DNA of 59,525 bases from Thermincola carboxydiphila (GTDB taxonomy: Bacteria; Bacillota; Thermincolia; Thermincolales; UBA2595): positions 1 through 59,525 of the forward strand of contig JAENZX010000022.1 of NCBI GenBank assembly GCA_016841045.1, given 5' to 3'. Below are positions 1-7,181 of the stretch, in pieces. Positions within the stretch are counted from its first letter, which is position 1; every line of letters starts with the position of its first letter. A program made the translations under genes and the position numbers. The notes under the pieces are model-generated. The model saw nothing but the letters and a program-made list of their open reading frames with translations. It ran no database searches and was not told the DNA's origin.

Positions 1-620
1 CCTGTTAAGAGCCTGTAATGATCTTCGCTCGGCTGTTATGAACCCTTTACGTTCATTATTGTGCCCAGGCAGATACTATTGATACATGGCAGATGTTACC
101 TTATCAGAAACCATTATCTGGCGCAAGTGCGGGTAATTCTGCCCGGGAAAATGCCGGGAAAGCATGAAAAGAGCCCATAACAACCTATCGCCGGCTACCA
201 TAGATCCCTACAGACCCAGCAACAACCTTTCGGCTGCTACAGAGCCTTACGGAACCTATGACAACCTTTGTCAGACCATAATAAGTCCTTACCGAGCCTG
301 TAATGACCTTTCGGCCATTACAGACCCCTAAGCCGCGTATCCAGAGCAAAGTCTAAAAAGGACCCTTCCAGAACCTATTATGATCGTGGCCCGACTATTA
401 CAAATCCCTTTTGAGCCCATAGTGATCGTTCGGACCACTATAGACCCATACGAGACCTGTAATAATCTGCGCTCCGGCCATTACAGAGCCAAAAAGAAAC
501 CAAAAGGAAACTAAAAAGACCCTGTAATGACCTTTGCCCGACCATCACAGACCCTGTTAAGAGCCTGTAATGATCTTCGCTCGGCTGTTATGAACCCTTT
601 ACGTTCAGTATTGTATCCCG
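1..620. repeat. Degenerate repeat field upstream of trmK
   Basis: No gene is visible. The stretch consists of loosely repeated units of about 40-60 bases built around a core like TGTAATGACC-TTTC-GGCCATTACA, an imperfect inverted repeat, followed by AGACCC. The clearest copies are near 290-330 and 425-485. Bases 1-62 recur at 553-614 with one mismatch, so the window opens inside a larger direct repeat with a 552-bp period. Some units form only weak, wobble-rich hairpins. Function is unknown. It could be an intergenic structured repeat or a decayed mobile element. Confidence 0.6.
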
Positions 621-781
621 AAAGTAAATTTTAAATACGCCTGTGGCGAAGATTTTTTCTTATTGGTTATTTTACCGGGAAAATACCTTATTAAAGAGGT
701 TTTTAATGCTGTAATGTGGAAAATAATAATAAGGCAGTAATTAGAACAAAAGTTTCAATAACGTCATAAGAGGTATGTGTC

Positions 782-1489
782 TTGAGACTTCCCCTGCGCC
801 TGCTGACAATTGCAAAGTTTATTCCTGCCGGCAGTGTGGTCGCAGATATTGGTACCGACCATGCCATGTTACCGGTTTATCTGATTAATGAAGGCATTTC
901 TGAAAAAGTAATTGCCGGGGACCTCAACAAAGGGCCGCTGGAAATGGCAGAAAGAAATGTCCTTGAGGCCGGACTTGCGGACCGGATAACTCTCAGGCAG
1001 GGTGACGGCCTCCAAATAATCAGCCCCGGTGAAGCGGATACGGCTGTTATTGCGGGAATGGGAGGTGCCACCATCCGGGAGATTATTGAAAATGCCGGTA
1101 TAGCTGTCTCTGGATTGAAAAGACTGGTCTTACAGCCAATGAATGATTCCCGGCAGCTAAGGAAATGGCTGGTCAAAAACGGGTGGAGTATTGATGATGA
1201 GGATATTGTTGAGGAAGATGGCCGCCTTTATGAGGTCATCTGTGCTGTCCCCGGAACCGGGATAACCGGTGATATGGATTTAGCGGCTGTCGGGCCGCGG
1301 CTTTTTGAAAAGAGACACCCACTCCTGATTAAACTGATACAGAATGAATTGGAAAACTATTATAGAATTATTTCAGATATGGAAAAAAGCGCATCTCCGA
1401 AAACTGCTACCAGGAGGCGCGAAATCATGAAGGAAATCGGAATTTTGGAAGGGATTGAAAGATGCCTGCACTCAAATGCCAGACAGTAA
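782..1489 (+). CDS. trmK: tRNA (adenine(22)-N1)-methyltransferase TrmK
   Basis: This is a 235-residue SAM-dependent methyltransferase that makes m1A22 in tRNA in the cytoplasm. The N-terminal part carries the class I SAM motif (VADIGTDHAMLPVYL, about residues 20-34), then an acidic strand end (AGDLN) and an AGMGG motif at about 91-95, as in YqfN/TrmK. Length is typical for the family. The start is TTG at 782, with AGAGG about 9 bases upstream. It overlaps the next gene by 28 bases. The trmK-nif3 pairing is the usual Bacillota arrangement, which strengthens both calls. Confidence 0.93.
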   Translation: MRLPLRLLTIAKFIPAGSVVADIGTDHAMLPVYLINEGISEKVIAGDLNKGPLEMAERNVLEAGLADRITLRQGDGLQIISPGEADTAVIAGMGGATIREIIENAGIAVSGLKRLVLQPMNDSRQLRKWLVKNGWSIDDEDIVEEDGRLYEVICAVPGTGITGDMDLAAVGPRLFEKRHPLLIKLIQNELENYYRIISDMEKSASPKTATRRREIMKEIGILEGIERCLHSNARQ

Positions 1490-2583
1490 TCAGTTTCATA
1501 GAAAAGCATTTTCCCAAACGGCTTGCTGAGGAATGGGACAATGTAGGCCTCCAGGTTGGGGACCCCCGCAGTGAGGTAACCGGAATTCTGGTAACCCTTG
1601 ATGTCAATTCCGGGACTGCGGCTGAGGCTGCAGCCAGGGGGGCCAATCTGATTGTCTCACATCACCCTTTGATTTACAAACCTTTAAAGAATCTCAGGAG
1701 CGACCTGGCCCATGGCAGCATGTTGTCCGGACTCATTAAAAATGACCTTAGCGTATATTGTGCCCATACCAATATGGACAGCGCCCGGGAAGGAGTTAAC
1801 CAGGTGCTGGCACAGTTGTTGGGGCTGCAGGACCTGGAAGTATTAAATCCTGATAAAACCGGGATACTATATAAAATAGTGGTATATATCCCCCGGGGCT
1901 ATGAGGATACTGTCCGTGAAGCCATGAGCGGGGCCGGAGCAGGATGGATCGGTAATTACTCTGACTGCACGTTTTCGGTGCAGGGAACCGGTACCTTTAA
2001 GGCAGCAGAAGGCGCGGACCCGTTTATCGGCCAGGTGGGTACCCTCGAAAAAGCCGAGGAATCCAGGATGGAGACAGTGACCCGGGAGGAAGACCTCCAT
2101 AGGGTTATTAAAGCAATGGTCAAAGCCCATCCCTATGAAGAGGTGGCCTATGATGTCTTCAGGCTGGAAAACCCCGGTGAAAAGCTGGGCCTCGGAAGAG
2201 TCGGCAGACTGCGGGAGGCAGTGCGCTTTGCAGAACTGCTGGACTGTATCAAAAAAAATCTGAACATACCAACACTGAGGTATGGCGGGGATTTGGAAAT
2301 GATGGTACGGAAGATAGCGGTTTGCGGGGGCAGCGGCGCCAGTCTGATGCATAAAGCTGTATTTGCCGGAGCAGAAGTGTTTGTCACCGGTGATTTGAAA
2401 TATCACGAAGCACAGGAAATTATGGCCCAGAAAATGGCTTTTGTTGATGCCGGGCATTTTGCCACCGAATTCCCGGTGGTGGACAGGGTTGCCGTTTTAC
2501 TGCGGGACGGCCTTGGCAGCATGGGATATAATGTGCCTGTTTATGTTTCCGAAAAGAACAGTGATCCTTTCAGATATTATTAA
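1462..2583 (+). CDS. Nif3-like dinuclear metal center protein (YqfO family)
   Basis: The product has 373 residues, the length of the long Bacillus YqfO form. That form has the two Nif3 halves separated by a CutA/PII-like insert. Metal-ligand motifs are visible: VSHHPLIYKP near residue 65, AHTNMD near 100, and the C-terminal GD and DAGHFATE segments near 310-340. The insert spans about residues 130-235. Family members bind two metal ions and form a hexamer. The biochemical role is not settled; GTP cyclohydrolase I type 2 is a common but weak label. It overlaps trmK, so translation is probably coupled. Confidence 0.9.
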   Translation: MPALKCQTVISFIEKHFPKRLAEEWDNVGLQVGDPRSEVTGILVTLDVNSGTAAEAAARGANLIVSHHPLIYKPLKNLRSDLAHGSMLSGLIKNDLSVYCAHTNMDSAREGVNQVLAQLLGLQDLEVLNPDKTGILYKIVVYIPRGYEDTVREAMSGAGAGWIGNYSDCTFSVQGTGTFKAAEGADPFIGQVGTLEKAEESRMETVTREEDLHRVIKAMVKAHPYEEVAYDVFRLENPGEKLGLGRVGRLREAVRFAELLDCIKKNLNIPTLRYGGDLEMMVRKIAVCGGSGASLMHKAVFAGAEVFVTGDLKYHEAQEIMAQKMAFVDAGHFATEFPVVDRVAVLLRDGLGSMGYNVPVYVSEKNSDPFRYY

Positions 2584-2584
2584 T

Positions 2585-2608
2585 AGAAGGCTGCAGCCTT
2601 CTATTTTT
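2585..2608 (+). terminator. Hairpin terminator after nif3-like gene
   Basis: A perfect palindrome of 18 bases (AGAAGGCTG/CAGCCTTCT) directly follows the stop codon, then ATTTTTAG. Because the next gene starts only 42 bases later, it may attenuate rather than fully stop transcription. Confidence 0.6.
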
Positions 2609-2649
2609 AGTTGAAGTATAAATTGAAAAACTATAAAGGGGTGACCGGA

Positions 2650-3360
2650 TTGGAAATTATTGAATACCTTTGGGAACTTCAGAACCTGGAAGAAAACAGC
2701 CGCAAAATACAAGAACAGATGAAGTCAATACCGGAATACAGGGAGCTGAAAGAGTTAAAAACAGAGATAGAGGCCGGGCAGAAGGAAGTACACGGATTGA
2801 AACAGGAACTGGAGACGGTGAAAAAAAGCATTCGCCTTGAAGAGGATGCCCTGGCTATAATTAAGGACAAGATAAAAAAATCAAGTGATGAACTGTACGG
2901 GGGCCAGATGACCGGAGCCAAGGAACTGGAAACAGCAGAAAAAAATATCGATAAACTCAATCAGCAGTGTGGCGCCGCTGAGGATAAAATACTGACAATC
3001 ATGGAGACTGCCGATAATCAGGAAAACAGGATTGCCAAAATGACGGCCGCACTGGAAGAACGCAAAAATGCCTTTAAAAACCTCAACAGCAGGTATAAGA
3101 AAACAAAAGAGGATTTACAGAACGCCCTTGCTGAGATTACTTCTCGCATAGAGGCTCTGAAGGAGAAAATACCGCCGGATGAGCTGGAAAAGTACCGGAA
3201 ACTGTGCTCCCGATTTAAAGACAGCAGGGCAATCGCGGTACTGCAGGGGGGAATATGTTCAGGATGCAATATGGGTGTTTCTTTTGACATCCGAAAGAAA
3301 GCCAAAAATGACAGTAATGTAAAATGTGATAACTGTGGGAGGCTCCTGATAATAAAGTGA
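2650..3360 (+). CDS. C4-type zinc ribbon coiled-coil protein
   Basis: The product has 236 residues from the TTG at 2650, which has AAAGGGG 8-9 bases upstream. A longer reading from TTG at 2611 is possible but would begin just behind the hairpin. Almost the whole length is charged heptad-like coiled coil. The C-terminus has two CxxC knuckles (CSGCNM and CDNCGR, about residues 204-230), the hallmark of the zf-RING_7/CT398-like family. Members are thought to bind nucleic acid or act as chaperone-like partners, but no biochemical role is firmly known. It lies between nif3 and rnpB, as often seen in Clostridia. Confidence 0.85.
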   Translation: MEIIEYLWELQNLEENSRKIQEQMKSIPEYRELKELKTEIEAGQKEVHGLKQELETVKKSIRLEEDALAIIKDKIKKSSDELYGGQMTGAKELETAEKNIDKLNQQCGAAEDKILTIMETADNQENRIAKMTAALEERKNAFKNLNSRYKKTKEDLQNALAEITSRIEALKEKIPPDELEKYRKLCSRFKDSRAIAVLQGGICSGCNMGVSFDIRKKAKNDSNVKCDNCGRLLIIK

Positions 3361-3471
3361 AATAAAAAATCACTTCTTGTCTGTTTTCATAAAGCACATA
3401 AATATTTATCTTCATATAATGGTATTAGGCAGTTCCTGTGAAATATGAAGACAGTAGGGAGTGTATGAAAA

Positions 3472-4212
3472 TTGAGTACATTATATATAGCCGTGGCCGG
3501 CCATGCACATCAAAATAACGGTGATTCCGGTATCGGTATCTGTTATTATACCGACCCAACCGGGGAACCGTTTTATGAGGAAGCGGACTACGTGGGTATT
3601 GAGACCCAGAATTCCACGGTGTATCATGCGATTATCAGGGCCATGTCGCGAGCTGCGGAATGGAAGTTTAAGAATGTGGTGATATTGTCTGATAACCGGC
3701 TGGTAGTCGGTCAGCTTGCCGACAATATGTCGGTCAGGGCACAAAGTATTATGCCGCTTCATGAAGACGTAAAAAAAATCTCCAGGTCATTTGACAACCT
3801 GAAGGTATCTTTTGTACACGGGAACAAAAACCAGAGGCCCAAACAGCTTGCCAGGGCCGCCTCAGTCGCATCACCGGAGCGGATAACCGCCCAGGCGCTG
3901 GATTTCGAGGTCTATCCCGGCATATCGGGACTTATTCTTGCCTTTACCCCCAAAATGATGCTGGTCAGGTTTAATTATAAGAAGGGTTCCAAAATTGGAG
4001 TCCATAGCCATTATCACGAACAGGGCAGCTACATTGTTGAAGGGGCACTCAAGTACGTTGTTGCCGACCAGGATATTGTAATGCTCAGGGGGGCCGGTCT
4101 GGTGGTAAGTTCATATGCTGACCATGAGATTGAAGCCCTTGAAGACACTGTCGAAATAGTGACTTATCAGCCTATGCGGGCAGACCTGCTGGAAGTAAGC
4201 CAGCAGAAATAG
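3472..4212 (+). CDS. RNase H-fold protein fused to a cupin domain
   Basis: The product has 246 residues with a TTG start at 3472 and an upstream AGGGAG. Residues 1-130 have the RNase HI-like fold pattern, including VVILSDNRLVVGQL, where the Asp corresponds to the third catalytic carboxylate. The usual first Asp (DG after strand 1) is replaced in AVAGHAHQN, and the Glu of the AE.L.L helix is absent (VYHAIIRA), so nuclease activity is doubtful. Residues 140-246 form a cupin barrel with the metal-type motif GVHSHYHEQGSYIVEG. The fusion may turn the RNase H fold into a binding module. Function is not known. Confidence 0.75.
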   Translation: MSTLYIAVAGHAHQNNGDSGIGICYYTDPTGEPFYEEADYVGIETQNSTVYHAIIRAMSRAAEWKFKNVVILSDNRLVVGQLADNMSVRAQSIMPLHEDVKKISRSFDNLKVSFVHGNKNQRPKQLARAASVASPERITAQALDFEVYPGISGLILAFTPKMMLVRFNYKKGSKIGVHSHYHEQGSYIVEGALKYVVADQDIVMLRGAGLVVSSYADHEIEALEDTVEIVTYQPMRADLLEVSQQK

Positions 4213-4287
4213 CGCCATTTGGTTAAATAAGGTATTTGACTTATCCGGGGAAAGATGTTAAGATAAGTATCCAAAGTTGAATATAAA

Positions 4288-4645
4288 TCGAGTAAATCAG
4301 GTGATCGCGGGTACCAGTCCGAAAGGCGGTATCTGAGGAAAGTCCGGGCTCCACAGGGCAGGGTGCTGGGTAATACCCAGTGGGGGCGACCCTAAGGAAA
4401 GTGCCACAGAGACATACCGCCGATGGCCCGTAAGGGCACAGGTAAGGGTGGAAAGGTGAGGTAAGAGCTCACCAGCGGCTAGGTGACTAGTTGGCTAGGT
4501 AAACCCCACCTGGAGCAAGACCGAATAGGGGAACTATGGAGCTGCCCGTTCCGTTCCCGGGTTAGGTCGCATGAGGCGTCCTGGTAACAGGCGTCCCAGA
4601 TAGATGATCATCCAACGACAAAACTCGGCTTATCGATTTACTCGG
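4288..4645 (+). ncRNA. rnpB: RNase P RNA
   Basis: This is the catalytic RNA of RNase P, which matures tRNA 5' ends. The P1 ends pair (CGAGTAAATC at 4289-4298 with GATTTACTCG at 4635-4644). Core landmarks are in order: GAGGAAAGTCCGGGCTCC near 4335-4352, ACAGAGACATACCGCC near 4405, GGTAAGGGTGGAAAGGTG, and the 3' CATCCAACGACA near 4609-4621 that pairs in P4. It lies downstream of the RNase H-cupin gene, as an independent RNA with its own terminator. Confidence 0.96.
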
Positions 4646-4663
4646 TTTTAATTATGCAGTCAC

Positions 4664-4696
4664 GATGAATATTTATACAAATATCCATCATTTTTT
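4664..4696 (+). terminator. rnpB intrinsic terminator
   Basis: GATGAATATTT pairs with AAATATCCATC around a short loop, followed by six T residues. It lies about 20 bases past the RNase P RNA 3' end. Confidence 0.75.
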
Positions 4697-4755
4697 ATGC
4701 CTAAATCGCCTGTTTAATTAACCCGAACATGGTGGATTAAATGGCTGAACTGCGT

Positions 4756-4784
4756 TTAGACGGTCTGAAAAGTTTTAGTATAAT
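4756..4784 (+). promoter_or_regulatory. Sigma-A-type promoter in repeat copy 1
   Basis: TTAGAC at 4756-4761, a 17-base spacer, and TATAAT at 4779-4784. The ATG of the WYL remnant begins only six bases beyond the -10, so that remnant would be leaderless. The promoter was probably taken from elsewhere or once served a different gene. Confidence 0.6.
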
Positions 4785-4789
4785 TATCG

Positions 4790-4978
4790 ATGCGGATAGT
4801 GATAAAAGTGGAACCGGAGCTGGCATACAGGTTTAAGCTGATTACATACCATCCCAGCCTGAAGGTTGAGGAGGAATTGGAGGACGGTTCAGTGATAGTG
4901 TCTTACAAAACATGCGGCATATATGAGTTTACGGGCTGGCTGCTGCAATGGGCTGACTTTTTTAAAAACCTTAAATAA
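4790..4978 (+). pseudogene. C-terminal remnant of a WYL-domain regulator
   Basis: This is a 62-residue frame whose sequence (VEPELAYRF...HPSLKVEEELEDGSVIVSY, then WLLQWADF) matches the WCX extension at the C-terminus of WYL-domain transcription regulators. The helix-turn-helix and WYL core, normally about 220 residues upstream, are missing, and there is no ribosome site. It is therefore read as a broken gene, left at the junction of the 125-bp repeat. It could be expressed from the adjacent promoter, but no function is expected. Confidence 0.7.
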
Positions 4979-4984
4979 GTGGTA

Positions 4985-5379
4985 TTGGATGAGGGCCATC
5001 TTTATAGCAGTGCATTTGGCAGTAATATGGCATATGTTGTTAGGAGGCTAAGACGGGTGTGTTCCCGGTTAGGCAGCGATCCGGTTTTTGCCATGGCCAG
5101 TGCGACGGTCGGGAACGGGAGCCCTTTATACGGTTAGCTTTCAACAGGTCTTTGAACCCATTTGAGCAATATTGCACGCTTTTAAGAAAAACAAAAACTG
5201 TAAAGAACGGTTTTATGGGTGTACTAATTATTCACCAAAATGTATAAAAGGGCAGATATATAGCTTATAATGTTAAAAAACGGTATTCAGGTTGAATTCT
5301 TTCGCTTGTACTAATAAAATATAAGTAACAGGACTTGTGGGCTTGTTTGGAATGCTAAACAGGAGGGAGGAGATTACCA
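4985..5379. other. Intergenic stretch before the MNT/HEPN pair
   Basis: No convincing gene is seen. A short frame around 5059-5247 lacks a recognisable domain and a good ribosome site. A GTTCCCG/CGGGAAC inverted pair sits near 5062-5118. The 3' part is AT-rich and holds the promoter of the downstream pair. Confidence 0.4.
5292..5320 (+). promoter_or_regulatory. Promoter of MNT/HEPN operon
   Basis: TTGAAT at 5292-5297, a 17-base spacer, and TAAAAT at 5315-5320, about 60 bases before the ATG with its GGAGGGAGGAG ribosome site. Confidence 0.6.
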
Positions 5380-5700
5380 ATGGTAGATAATCAAAAGATA
5401 TCTATAATTGTAGAAAAGCTGGTAAAGGCCTATGAACCAAAGAAAATATATCTTTTTGGCTCCTTTGCATGGGGAACACCACAAGAGGACAGTGACCTGG
5501 ATATTCTTATAATTGTTGAACACTCAGAACAAAAACCATATAAAAGAATGAAACCGGCTTATCAGGCTCTGAGGGATATGAGAGTTTCAAAAGATATATT
5601 GGTATACACCGAAGAGGAATTTGAAAAACTTGCATTAGAGCCATCTTCATTATTTTATAAAATAAAACTCCATGGAGTGAAACTTTATGAAGCCGCATGA
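5380..5700 (+). CDS. MNT-domain nucleotidyltransferase (antitoxin-type)
   Basis: A 106-residue minimal nucleotidyltransferase. It has the exact GSX10DXD signature (GSFAWGTPQEDSDLD, about residues 27-41). In characterised MNT-HEPN pairs this domain AMPylates and neutralises its HEPN partner. The start ATG at 5380 follows a very strong AGGAGGGAGGAG. It overlaps the HEPN gene by 14 bases, the usual arrangement for this toxin-antitoxin type. Its position between two copies of the rnpB-side repeat suggests acquisition as a small cassette. Confidence 0.87.
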   Translation: MVDNQKISIIVEKLVKAYEPKKIYLFGSFAWGTPQEDSDLDILIIVEHSEQKPYKRMKPAYQALRDMRVSKDILVYTEEEFEKLALEPSSLFYKIKLHGVKLYEAA

Positions 5701-6073
5701 AGACTGGTTAATTAAGGCTGAACACGATTTATTGTCTTCGAAGAAATTATTTGCTGGTGACGATCCAATTCTTGATACAGCGGTATATCATACGCAGCAA
5801 TGTGCTGAGAAATCATTAAAGGCCTATTTAGCATATTACGGAAAACCTGTGATTAGGACTCATGATCTGAATGAACTGGTTAACCAATGTGCTGACATTG
5901 ACCCGGATTTTGGTGTTTTACATGACCTTGTTGATGAATTAAATCCTTATAGCACACTTTTCCGATATCCCGGTGATTTATTGATACCGGAATACTCAGA
6001 TGTGGAAATAGCTATTGAATTTGCTGCGAAGGTAATGAGTTTTGTCACAGAAAAGATTAAGAAGCACGACTGA
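5687..6073 (+). CDS. HEPN-domain protein (toxin-type partner)
   Basis: A 128-residue all-helical HEPN protein of the COG1895 type. Family signatures are seen in order: WLIKAEHDL near the start, HTQQCAEKSLKAYL near residue 35, and RTHDLNELV near 56. The canonical RX4-6H RNase motif of HEPN toxins is not evident; only the RTHDL segment is. Ribonuclease activity is therefore less certain than the fold. It is translationally coupled to the upstream MNT gene by a 14-base overlap and followed by a strong terminator. Together they form a two-gene toxin-antitoxin candidate. Confidence 0.85.
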   Translation: MKPHEDWLIKAEHDLLSSKKLFAGDDPILDTAVYHTQQCAEKSLKAYLAYYGKPVIRTHDLNELVNQCADIDPDFGVLHDLVDELNPYSTLFRYPGDLLIPEYSDVEIAIEFAAKVMSFVTEKIKKHD

Positions 6074-6100
6074 CAAACATCTGTCACTTATCCTTGGTAT

Positions 6101-6132
6101 AATCCCCCTGAGAACATTCAGAGGGATTTTTT
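6101..6132 (+). terminator. Terminator of MNT/HEPN operon
   Basis: ATCCCCCTGA pairs with TTCAGAGGGAT around a short loop and runs into TTTTT. It lies 28 bases after the HEPN stop codon. Confidence 0.8.
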
Positions 6133-6372
6133 ACGTGAATCAGATGTTGCAGGTTTAGATAACTTATAACTGACAAACTTTTTTCACCTTCCAGTGCAGC
6201 AGCCTGGAGAGCAGAATGGGTTGGGGCAGGACATTTTCTCCGGTCAGACCTTTGAACCGCCTCGCCATATTCCGCACCGTACCGGCAGAAATCCTAATAG
6301 GAGTATTGCGACGGGGGGCCAATAGCAGATTCTGTCCTGAGCGTTTTGAAGGCAGAAATTGGAGGAGTTGCT

Positions 6373-6408
6373 ATGAGAGCAAAAATCAAAAAAGTTGAAA
6401 CACGGTGA
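6373..6408 (+). pseudogene. Eleven-codon frame truncated at the repeat junction
   Basis: A textbook TTGGAGGAG ribosome site precedes ATG at 6373. The frame reads MRAKIKKVETR and then stops at 6406-6408, inside the first bases of repeat copy 2 (6401). The simplest reading is the start of a real gene cut off where copy 2 joins. A genuine micro-peptide cannot be excluded. Confidence 0.4.
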
Positions 6409-6525
6409 ATATTTTTACAGATATTCATCATTTTTTATGCCTAAATCGCCTGTTTAATTAACCCGAACATGGTGGATTAAATGGCTGAACTGGGTTTAGA
6501 CGGTCTGAAAAGTTTTAGTATAATT
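6401..6525 (+). repeat. 125-bp direct repeat, copy 2
   Basis: Second copy of 4661-4785. The left end again holds the hairpin plus T-run, and the right end a promoter (TTAGAC 6496-6501, 17 bases, TATAAT 6519-6524). No rnpB precedes it, so this copy is displaced. The sequence to its left shares no visible similarity with rnpB. Confidence 0.85.
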
Positions 6526-7031
6526 GCCAAAAAATTATTTTGTGTCAGTAATGTCGGTTTTGTTTTCGAAATAGAGGATTTTGCGATGGCAACGTAGTAT
6601 TAATAACAGCAACAATTAGGAAATTAACATATTAACTGGCAAACTTTGTGATTGCTGGGAGCGCAAAGGACCAGTCTTAACCCAAAGGGGCCAGTCTGTT
6701 CAATTTGCACTTAATTTTTTGTACTAAAATTGTTGGAGTTTTCGCAGCTCAGCCGGCAATACCCGGACACCTGTTCCTTTTAGGGCAGGTGTTTTTGTTT
6801 TTAAGAGAGGATGATTACGGTTTTTTAGAGTAATTGAAGCTGCTTGTAAACTCTCAGTGATTAGGTTGAATTATTCCGAAGTATTTAAGGGACGGAATAT
6901 TTACCAAGCTGCACTGTCAAACTGGGTTATAGAAAATCCTATCAAGCTATTTTGGGGGGTGGAAGCTTCCTTCTGAGTGAAAACGTATTCGTTCCGAGAA
7001 AACCCAATCTTCTTCCTATTAAGTAGATTTT
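6526..7031. other. Gene-free leader of the BREX island
   Basis: No open frame with domain support is present. Near 6584 a GAGGA followed by ATG GCA ACG TAG gives only three codons, another apparent gene stub. The stretch contains one clear terminator (6767-6803) and grows AT-rich toward the BREX promoter. Confidence 0.4.
6767..6803 (+). terminator. Intrinsic terminator upstream of the BREX island
   Basis: ACACCTG/CAGGTGT hairpin followed by TTTTTGTTTTT. No intact gene precedes it, so it probably belongs to a lost gene, to the promoter of repeat copy 2, or to a small untranslated RNA. Confidence 0.7.
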
Positions 7032-7060
7032 TCGACAGAGTATACAATTGAATGTAAAAT
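7032..7060 (+). promoter_or_regulatory. Candidate promoter of the BREX operon
   Basis: TCGACA at 7032-7037, a 17-base spacer, and TAAAAT at 7055-7060. This leaves an untranslated leader of about 115 bases before brxP. It is the best match in the stretch; no other strong promoter is visible between the BREX genes. Confidence 0.45.
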
Positions 7061-7181
7061 ACTAGAAGGAGTTTGTATTTACGATAGAGAACGTTTATTA
7101 ATTTAGGCTACTTTCGTTGTTTTTTACTTGTAATCTATCTACCTCAATGGTTCCAAAAATACTATAAGATTGGGTGAAACA

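Larger units (their letters stand above)
4661..4785 (+). repeat. 125-bp direct repeat, copy 1 (rnpB terminator plus promoter)
   Basis: Nearly identical to 6401-6525 with an exact offset of 1740 bases and only a few substitutions. The unit holds a hairpin terminator at its left end and a sigma-A-type promoter at its right end. Copy 1 is in its expected place behind rnpB. The pair brackets a WYL remnant and a MNT/HEPN module. Confidence 0.85.

Noticed and set aside
1-620. Possible CRISPR array
   Set aside because: Units vary in length and sequence, are imperfect inverted repeats themselves, and there are no constant repeats with unique spacers and no cas genes nearby.
5059-5247. 62-codon frame between the WYL remnant and the MNT gene
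   Set aside because: No ribosome site at its start, no domain, and odd composition. It is probably chance.
6216-6398. 60-codon frame before repeat copy 2
   Set aside because: It lacks a domain, and a better ribosome site points to the short frame at 6373 in another phase.
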